NCBI RefSeq assembly: GCF_017908035.1
Contig: NZ_JAEQMU010000011.1
Span: 35,429-99,428 of the forward strand
Direction: 5' to 3'
DNA from: Sphingobacterium tabacisoli
GTDB lineage: Bacteria; Bacteroidota; Bacteroidia; Sphingobacteriales; Sphingobacteriaceae
Length of the DNA stretch: 64,000 nt
Positions 58,945 to 64,000 of the stretch are shown piece by piece; positions within the stretch are counted from its first letter, which is position 1, and every line of letters begins with the position of its first letter. Made by a program: the position numbers and the translations under genes. The notes under the pieces were generated by a model, which saw only the letters and a program-made list of their open reading frames with translations, did no database searches and was not told where the DNA came from.

Positions 58945-60336
58945 ATGCCATTCAAAAATCAAAGGAACAGTCGGGATGACAACTCCAGAAAGCAAAGAAG
59001 CAACTCAGAAAACTTCAAATCCAAAGGGGGATCTGGAAGAAAAAGTACAAATACTAGAGGCGAAAGCTTTGGTAAATCCTCTTTTTCAAAAGACAACAGA
59101 GAAGAAAAATCTTCATTTGGAAAATCCAATTTTGGCAAAAGCAGATCAGAAGAAGGTCGCTCTTTCAATAAAGGTCCCTTCTCAAAAAACAGATCAGAAG
59201 AGGGCAGCTCTTTCAACAAAGGTTCATTCTCAAGAAACAGATCGGAAGAAGGTCGCTCTTTTAATAAAGGTTCATTCTCAAGAAACAGATCAGAAGAGGG
59301 TAGCTCTTTTAATAAAGGTTCATTCTCAAGAAACAGATCAGAAAACGATAGAAGTTTCAACAAGCCGTCTTTCTCTAAAGACAGATTTGAAGACCGCAAA
59401 TCAACAGGAAGACCTTCTAAATTCAATAAACCAAGCTCCTCTACATTTGATCGTTCAAAAGATGGTGAGTCTAAAGAAAATAGAAACTTTGGCTCAGGTA
59501 GAAAACGCACATTCAATGATGAGTATCAAGAACAGAAAGATAATAATGACTTCAAATACTCTGATAAACATAAATTCAAACCAGCTCGCAAACCAGCGAA
59601 TCATGAAGTAGAAGATGATGGCCTAATCCGTCTTAATCGTTATATCTCGAACTCAGGAATCTGTTCAAGGAGGAAAGCTGATGAATTAATCAGTGCTGGA
59701 GTAATCACTGTAAACGGTGAAGCCGTTACGGAATTAGGCACTAAGGTAGATCCTGCAAAAGACGAAATCCGCTACAATAACGAACGTCTAAAACGTGAGA
59801 AAATGGTTTATGTGTTATTAAACAAACCAAAAGACTATATCACAACAACGGACGATCCCCAAGAACGCCGTACCGTTATGGAGCTTGTCTCTAAAGCTAC
59901 TAAGGAAAGAATATATCCTGTCGGTCGCTTAGATAGAAATACAACAGGTTTATTATTGATGACCAACGATGGTAACCTGGCCGATAAACTGTCCCATCCT
60001 AAAAACAATATCACTAAAATCTATCAGATCGAACTTAACAAAAGTCTGACTCAAGGAGATTTCAACAAAATCGAATTCGGTCTAGAGTTGGAAGATGGTT
60101 TTATCAAACCAGATGACTTAAGTTACGTACAAGGAGCTTCAAAACGTGAAATTGGAATACAAATTCATTCTGGGAAAAATAGAATTGTACGTCGTATCTT
60201 TGAATCATTGGGATACGAGGTTATAAAACTGGATCGTGTTGTATATGCAGGTTTAACGAAAAAAGACTTACCAAGAGGTCGTTGGAGATATCTGGAAGAA
60301 CGTGAGCTTATTCAATTAAAACACTTGATAAAATAG
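58945..60336 (+). CDS. rluB: RluB-type rRNA pseudouridine synthase with repetitive N-terminus
   Basis: 463 residues from the ATG. Residues 1-220 are low complexity, rich in Ser, Arg, Lys, Asn and Phe, with a 17-residue unit (consensus SFNKGSFSRNRSEEGR) repeated about four times between residues 70 and 145. An S4 RNA-binding domain follows (LIRLNRYISNSGICSRRKAD, about 225-275), then the RsuA/RluB catalytic domain with Asp near 330 in VGRLDRNTTGLLLMTNDG. It should make a pseudouridine in 23S rRNA (position 2605 in E. coli numbering for RluB). The basic N-terminus probably adds RNA binding. Confidence 0.92.
   Translation: MPFKNQRNSRDDNSRKQRSNSENFKSKGGSGRKSTNTRGESFGKSSFSKDNREEKSSFGKSNFGKSRSEEGRSFNKGPFSKNRSEEGSSFNKGSFSRNRSEEGRSFNKGSFSRNRSEEGSSFNKGSFSRNRSENDRSFNKPSFSKDRFEDRKSTGRPSKFNKPSSSTFDRSKDGESKENRNFGSGRKRTFNDEYQEQKDNNDFKYSDKHKFKPARKPANHEVEDDGLIRLNRYISNSGICSRRKADELISAGVITVNGEAVTELGTKVDPAKDEIRYNNERLKREKMVYVLLNKPKDYITTTDDPQERRTVMELVSKATKERIYPVGRLDRNTTGLLLMTNDGNLADKLSHPKNNITKIYQIELNKSLTQGDFNKIEFGLELEDGFIKPDDLSYVQGASKREIGIQIHSGKNRIVRRIFESLGYEVIKLDRVVYAGLTKKDLPRGRWRYLEERELIQLKHLIK
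59150..59352 (+). repeat. 51-bp tandem repeat inside the RluB gene
   Basis: About four units of 51 bases encode the Phe-Asn-Lys / Arg-Asn-Arg-Ser-Glu-Glu pattern. Neighbouring units share long identical stretches (caagaaacagatc), including at silent positions, suggesting recent unequal exchange. Boundaries are approximate. Confidence 0.75.
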
Positions 60337-60340
60337 AATT

Positions 60341-60375
60341 AAAGTCCCGAATAAATCGGGACTTTAGTTTTTTAT
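60341..60375 (+). terminator. Terminator after the RluB gene
   Basis: AAAGTCCCGA, loop ATAAA, TCGGGACTTT, then TAGTTTTTTA. Confidence 0.85.
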
Positions 60376-60432
60376 GAAGGCTATAGAATACGGTTAAAGA
60401 TTAGTATTTTTATAAATTAATTAAAGACAAAA

Positions 60433-60900
60433 ATGACAGACCCTAAAACTCTTACTTCCGTTGCTGAGTTTCACAAAACTTTTCAACATCCTATACTAGA
60501 TACTCCTCAGATCCCTTCAGAAAGCAGATGCAAATTAAGGGTCTCCCTGATTGAAGAAGAATTAAAAGAACTCGAAGAAGCTATTCAAGCTAAGGATCTT
60601 GTTGAGATTGCTGATGCACTTTGTGATATACAATATGTACTATCAGGAGCTATCCTAGAATTCGGACTAAAAGACAAATTCAACACACTATTTGAAGAGG
60701 TGCAACGCTCTAATATGAGTAAAGCATGCAAAAATGAAGAAGAAGCGATTGCTACACAAGCACATTATAAGGAAAAAGGGGTCGATTCGTATTATAAAGA
60801 AGTAGATGGTAAGTTTCTCGTTTTCCGAGAAGGCGACCATAAAACGCTCAAGTCTATCAATTACTCTCCTGCAGACTTAAAGTCTATCCTAGAGAAATAA
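60433..60900 (+). CDS. MazG-like nucleoside triphosphate pyrophosphohydrolase
   Basis: 155 residues, all-alpha. The metal-binding motif is visible in LIEEELKELEEAIQAKD and EIADALCDIQYVLSG, i.e. EExxE followed by ExxD, as in MazG/HisE-like NTP pyrophosphatases. The second half (SNMSKACKNEEEA, HYKEKGVDSYYKE) matches phosphoribosyl-ATP pyrophosphohydrolase-like proteins of unknown substrate. It probably cleaves a nucleotide to the monophosphate and pyrophosphate. A single gene between two terminators. Confidence 0.85.
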   Translation: MTDPKTLTSVAEFHKTFQHPILDTPQIPSESRCKLRVSLIEEELKELEEAIQAKDLVEIADALCDIQYVLSGAILEFGLKDKFNTLFEEVQRSNMSKACKNEEEAIATQAHYKEKGVDSYYKEVDGKFLVFREGDHKTLKSINYSPADLKSILEK

Positions 60901-60927
60901 AAAAAAGCGACTATTTGTCGCTTTTTT
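60901..60927. terminator. Bidirectional terminator
   Basis: AAAAAAGCGAC-TATTT-GTCGCTTTTTT between the MazG-like gene and the converging T9SS cargo gene, whose stop it touches. Confidence 0.9.
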
Positions 60928-62461
60928 ATTTTGTTAATAGAATCCAGCCTTTTTGGTTAACAACATCACCTGTGTGCCGTTTTGCTTTCATCACATAATA
61001 ATATGTTCCCCCACTTAGTCCGGCACCATCCCAACTATTATCATAAGAACTATTGTGATAGAGACGATCCCCCCAACGATTGACAATAGTGAGTTCTAAA
61101 CTCATAAACTGCTCTTCTGAAACAAAAACCAATTTGTCATTATATCCATCTCCGTTTGGCGTCACCACATTACTCAGCGTAAAAATTCCCTCTCCCTCTA
61201 CCGCGATATAAACTGTACTCCTAGAAACAAGGCCAAACTCATCTACCACCTCATAGACAAAAAGATCGGAACCGATAAAACCCGCAGTTGGCTGGTATTC
61301 AACCTCGCCTGTAGATGACAAAGTAACCGTTCCATTAATAGGTTGTTCGACTATTTGCGTCTTTTCTACAAGCAATTTACCATCCCCCCCTTTGTCATTT
61401 GCCAATATCGAAATCAGAGCAGATTGTCCCCTCTTCACAGTCATATAATCATCCGCAGACTGCGGTCCATTTCTCACTTTTCCGAACTTTGAAAAATAAC
61501 TCTTAGCGACTCCACCATACATACTCGCAAGGTTCTTGATACTATGATGTTCATTACCTAGATAATCCGTTGTTGCCAACAGCCATTCCTTCGCATCCGA
61601 ATACTGAAAAATCTCCATATCCTGGCTTCTAACTAATCCAGACTCATCTTTCTTACTATGTTCAAAAACATAGGTAGTACGGACATTATGATCAGCATAT
61701 ACTCCCCAAATTCGATTAACCCCACCATCTTTTTTAGTAAAAGACAAACTTTTATCATTCACTGAGCTAGTCATTAAACTTACAAACAACTCCGCCTCCA
61801 CTTTTGGAGTTAGAATGACTGGGCTATAATCTCCTTCCTTCAGCCCTATCGCAAATGTATAGGTTGTATTCCCGGGTATCTTCTTCGAATAAATAGAGCT
61901 AGACGAATTACCAGAAATAACCATTCGTGTTGGAGAGAAGTTTTCCAACACGGCTTCTACATCAAGCCTAAGACGATTCCCACGTAATTCGATACAAGCA
62001 CCATCTTCCATCAAACCAATGTTTCTCCTAGTATAAAAATTAGCAGAAGTAGATTCTATTCCTTTCAAAAAACTATGTTGTAAATTAGTTAGGATTAAAT
62101 TTCCAGTATTAAACAGTTCAATACGAAGACTAAGCATGGCGTTTGCATTTCCATCAATCCACGTGGGCGTCTGCATACCCCCCTTATCACTATTGGTAGG
62201 AGGCATAATAAGCATTTTTCCCGTGCCCTCTAAGCGCGCGGAAGGAGCAAAAATAATATAAGAAGATTTTACTTCAAGAATACCAAATACCGACAACTCG
62301 GCATTTGGACCAAAAATCAGCGTGTCCGAATCAATAATAAAAGCTTCACTTTCGCTTATCTCCCGAATTTCATCAAGGATAAAAACGTTTTTGTCAACAG
62401 CTTGGCAGAATGCATTGAGCGAAATCCCCATTGTTAACACAAAAAAAGATAACCACTTCAT
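60926..62461 (-). CDS. Secreted protein with T9SS type B (CHU_C) sorting domain
   Basis: 511 residues. A signal peptide (1-20, ending NAFCQA) is followed by a long beta-rich region, then from about residue 340 an Ig/cadherin-like domain (VKRGQSALISILANDKGGDG, GEVEYQPTAGFIGSDLFVYE) and a C-terminal CHU_C domain (VVTPNGDGYND, NRWGDRLYHN, GTYYYVMKA). The C-terminal domain directs export through the type IX system and attachment to the cell surface. The passenger region has no recognisable enzyme motif, so a structural or adhesive role is likelier. Confidence 0.85.
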   Translation of the reverse strand: MKWLSFFVLTMGISLNAFCQAVDKNVFILDEIREISESEAFIIDSDTLIFGPNAELSVFGILEVKSSYIIFAPSARLEGTGKMLIMPPTNSDKGGMQTPTWIDGNANAMLSLRIELFNTGNLILTNLQHSFLKGIESTSANFYTRRNIGLMEDGACIELRGNRLRLDVEAVLENFSPTRMVISGNSSSSIYSKKIPGNTTYTFAIGLKEGDYSPVILTPKVEAELFVSLMTSSVNDKSLSFTKKDGGVNRIWGVYADHNVRTTYVFEHSKKDESGLVRSQDMEIFQYSDAKEWLLATTDYLGNEHHSIKNLASMYGGVAKSYFSKFGKVRNGPQSADDYMTVKRGQSALISILANDKGGDGKLLVEKTQIVEQPINGTVTLSSTGEVEYQPTAGFIGSDLFVYEVVDEFGLVSRSTVYIAVEGEGIFTLSNVVTPNGDGYNDKLVFVSEEQFMSLELTIVNRWGDRLYHNSSYDNSWDGAGLSGGTYYYVMKAKRHTGDVVNQKGWILLTK

Positions 62462-62840
62462 AATTTCGATATGCTTTACGATGAAACAAAAAACAATTAA
62501 TCATCACATACCAATGTAAAACATCTAGAATTCCGTTAACTAGAGGAATACAATCCTTAAAGAATAGCTATTAACATATAGCCCAAAACATTAGCCCGAA
62601 TAAACAGGGCACCGTAACGCTAAGCAAATTCTGTAACTAGCTAATGAACGAACAAAATTAGATGTTAGAATAACTTTACTCAAGGGAGAAAAGCTACTCT
62701 GTTTTTCATAAGTATTACACAAAGAAAGAAAATAAAAAGCAGAAAATTATAAAGAATAGAAAATAAATTTCGCTTACATCTTGAACAGATGTAATTCAAC
62801 CTAGATAATGGTGAAAATAAGTTTTAAAAAACGGCACTTT
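62462..62840. other. 379-base gap without a gene
   Basis: AT-rich. I see no open frame above 30 codons with a plausible start, and no consensus promoter. It contains two inverted repeats: a perfect one at 62774-62794 (TTACATCT-TGAAC-AGATGTAA), which as minus-strand RNA lies 47 bases past the radical SAM stop and may be a weak terminator, and a short one near 62530-62549 (ATTCC/GGAAT). Confidence 0.5.
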
Positions 62841-63788
62841 CTACACAAGATACATAGCCCCTTGTTTAACACCTCTACTTTCTAAACCTTTATCTATGTA
62901 GGTTTGGATCTTAGATTTTGGGAAACCCCAATTTGGAGCAATTAACAACTCCTTATCCGCTATACCGAAGACACGTTGGATGATAATATCTGGTCTCAAA
63001 AGAGGAATAAATCTGGCTAAAAAATCAGTATAATCCTCGATACCGAACAACTTAAAGGGCTCTTTATTAAATTTTGCCCCCATAATAGATCCCTTAACAA
63101 TATGTAAGTGATGAAGCTTGACAAACTTAATGTGAGGTTGTCTATTAATCTCATCAGCATACTTCAACATCATCTCTTCTGTCTCCCAAGGAAAACCAAA
63201 AATAGTATGTACGCAGAGTTCAAGTTTAGTCCCTTCAAGCAACTTCATAGTACTTAAAAATTCGCCATGTGAACACCCCCTATTAATACGTTCTAAGGTA
63301 TCATCGTAAATCGACTCCATCCCCATCTCCAAATCCACATCCAATCGATCGGTATAAGACTCCAATAACTGGATCTTCTCAAAATCCAAACAATCGGGTC
63401 GTGTTCCAACAGAGAGGCCAACCGTGTTCTCAGGATCTATACTTAAAGCCTCATCGTACATCATCTTCAACAAATGTGTCGGGGCATAAGTATTCGTATT
63501 CGGTTGAAAATAAATAATAAATTTTTCAGCAGCATAGCTATTACGCGCACGCTCAATTCCATTTTCTACTTGCTCTCTGATACTAGGAATCTTTCTTGCT
63601 GTATCTGGCGTAAAAGAATCAACATTACAATAGGTACAACCACCATAACCTTTGCTACCATCCCTATTCGGACAAGTAAAATTTCCATCCACGATAACTT
63701 TAAAGACGCGTTGTCCATTATACTTCTCTTTTAAATATGCTCCGTAGTGATTGTAAGGCTTAACGCCATTATCTAATAATGTACCCAT
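62841..63788 (-). CDS. Radical SAM protein, YhcC / TIGR01212 family
   Basis: 315 residues. The radical SAM cluster motif is of the atypical YhcC type, with Cys in FTCPNRDG and eleven residues later the pair GCTYC, ligating a 4Fe-4S cluster. A TIM-barrel follows (VGLSVGTRPDC, DVDLEMGMESIYDDTLERIN, HTIFGFPWETEEMML). Members occur nearly everywhere, and no reaction is established. The minus-strand TATCTTTG (complement of 63797-63804) ends eight bases before the ATG, so the message may be leaderless. Confidence 0.92.
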   Translation of the reverse strand: MGTLLDNGVKPYNHYGAYLKEKYNGQRVFKVIVDGNFTCPNRDGSKGYGGCTYCNVDSFTPDTARKIPSIREQVENGIERARNSYAAEKFIIYFQPNTNTYAPTHLLKMMYDEALSIDPENTVGLSVGTRPDCLDFEKIQLLESYTDRLDVDLEMGMESIYDDTLERINRGCSHGEFLSTMKLLEGTKLELCVHTIFGFPWETEEMMLKYADEINRQPHIKFVKLHHLHIVKGSIMGAKFNKEPFKLFGIEDYTDFLARFIPLLRPDIIIQRVFGIADKELLIAPNWGFPKSKIQTYIDKGLESRGVKQGAMYLV

Positions 63789-63796
63789 TGTGAATG

Positions 63797-63804
63797 CAAA
63801 GATA
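63797..63804 (-). promoter_or_regulatory. -7 promoter element adjoining a start codon
   Basis: Minus-strand TATCTTTG, perfect TAnnTTTG, eight bases before the radical SAM ATG at 63788. Confidence 0.4.
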
Positions 63805-63891
63805 GATATTAGATGCGAGAAATAAGGTCATAGAAATGAGATATTCGCTAACTCCATAAGCCAGTACCTCTGGAAAGTACGCACAAAACAA

Positions 63892-63920
63892 AAGCCCCTC
63901 CAGTTTCCTGAAGGGGCTTC
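63892..63920 (-). terminator. Terminator of the rRNA operon
   Basis: On the minus strand: AAGCCCCTTCAG, loop GAAA, CTGGAGGGGCTT, then TTGTTTTG. It lies 12 bases past the 5S rRNA 3' end. Confidence 0.85.
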
Positions 63921-63931
63921 GTATTAAAAAA

Positions 63932-64000
63932 GGCACCGACCTACTCTCCCACCTGTTACGGCAATACCATCGGCTCTGGCGGGCTTGACTTCTCTGTTCG
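63932..64000 (-). rRNA. rrf: 5S ribosomal RNA, 3' part
   Basis: The minus strand reads CGAACAGAGAAGTCAAGCCC ... GTATTGCCGTAACAGGTGGG ... GTCGGTGCC, the conserved 3' two thirds of bacterial 5S rRNA. The rest of the gene, and presumably 23S and 16S, lie to the right of the window. The terminator follows at once, so 5S is the last gene of this rRNA operon. Confidence 0.93.

Noticed and set aside
59150..59352. Regular repeats that could suggest a CRISPR array
   Set aside because: Units are contiguous, of 51 bases, in frame, and encode a repeated peptide; there are no spacers. The same holds for the 24-bp repeats at 14834.
58959..59611. Two long overlapping frames (minus 185 codons, plus 211 codons) in the RluB gene
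   Set aside because: They arise because the 51-bp repeats are open in several frames; the true frame continues into the S4 and catalytic domains.

Overview
The window looks like chromosomal core DNA of a Bacteroidota bacterium, most likely a member of the Sphingobacteriaceae close to Sphingobacterium. Points in favour are -7 promoter elements of the form TAnnTTTG, few Shine-Dalgarno sequences, a fused CcoNO cbb3 oxidase, a gliding-motility-type (CHU_C) C-terminal sorting domain, a HYC_CC_PP family protein, several TonB_C-domain proteins and a TonB receptor with a carboxypeptidase-regulatory-like domain. The genus is inference. I saw no insertion sequence, prophage, CRISPR array or tRNA. The only RNA gene of known type is the 3' part of a 5S rRNA at the right edge.

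Layout. 1-9.5 kb: an AraC-type regulator (runs off the left edge), a MORN/TonB_C protein, an exported thioredoxin-like/TPR-like protein, a DoxX membrane protein that looks split by a frameshift, a WG-repeat-like exported protein, a DUF4143 AAA ATPase preceded by phased direct repeats, an unrecognised leucine-rich protein and an NlpC/P60 lipoprotein. 9.6-13.8 kb: a lipoprotein, an ECF sigma factor overlapping its probable anti-sigma factor, a TonB energy transducer and a possible 37-residue membrane peptide. 13.8-17.2 kb: a copper-type island of a HYC_CC_PP protein and a TonB receptor carrying its own HMA domain and His-rich repeats. 17.2-19.7 kb: maf and kdsC, an orphan promoter plus terminator that probably make a small RNA, and the flotillin floA.

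19.9-26.4 kb is a tight four-gene signalling operon (hybrid kinase, CheR, CheB, hybrid kinase), joined by start/stop overlaps. 26.5-31.2 kb holds an azurin-like lipoprotein, two different dihydrolipoamide dehydrogenases, a hotdog thioesterase and a DUF3817 protein. 31.2-35.6 kb is a leftward series: a LolD-like ABC ATPase, a short pre-ATP-grasp-like protein, a degenerate HAD protein, an S41 protease lipoprotein and a LacI regulator. 35.7-50.4 kb: sucC, a membrane protein, a ChaA-type antiporter, tsaD divergent from and overlapping tamB, a large SF2 helicase with two C-terminal membrane segments, tex and tatA.

50.5-57.8 kb: a MATE exporter and a complete leftward cbb3 oxidase operon (ccoNO-ccoQ-ccoP-ccoG-ccoH-TauE/SafE-like), with a CRP/FNR-type palindrome upstream. 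57.9-64 kb: a lytic transglycosylase, an RluB-type pseudouridine synthase with a long repetitive N-terminus, a MazG-like pyrophosphohydrolase, a type-B T9SS cargo protein, a YhcC-type radical SAM protein, and the end of an rRNA operon with its terminator. The less ordinary observations are the helicase with a membrane module, the sRNA candidate at 18.5 kb, the 33-bp phased repeats at 7.5 kb, the HMA/His-rich TonB receptor and the receptorless CheB/CheR operon.
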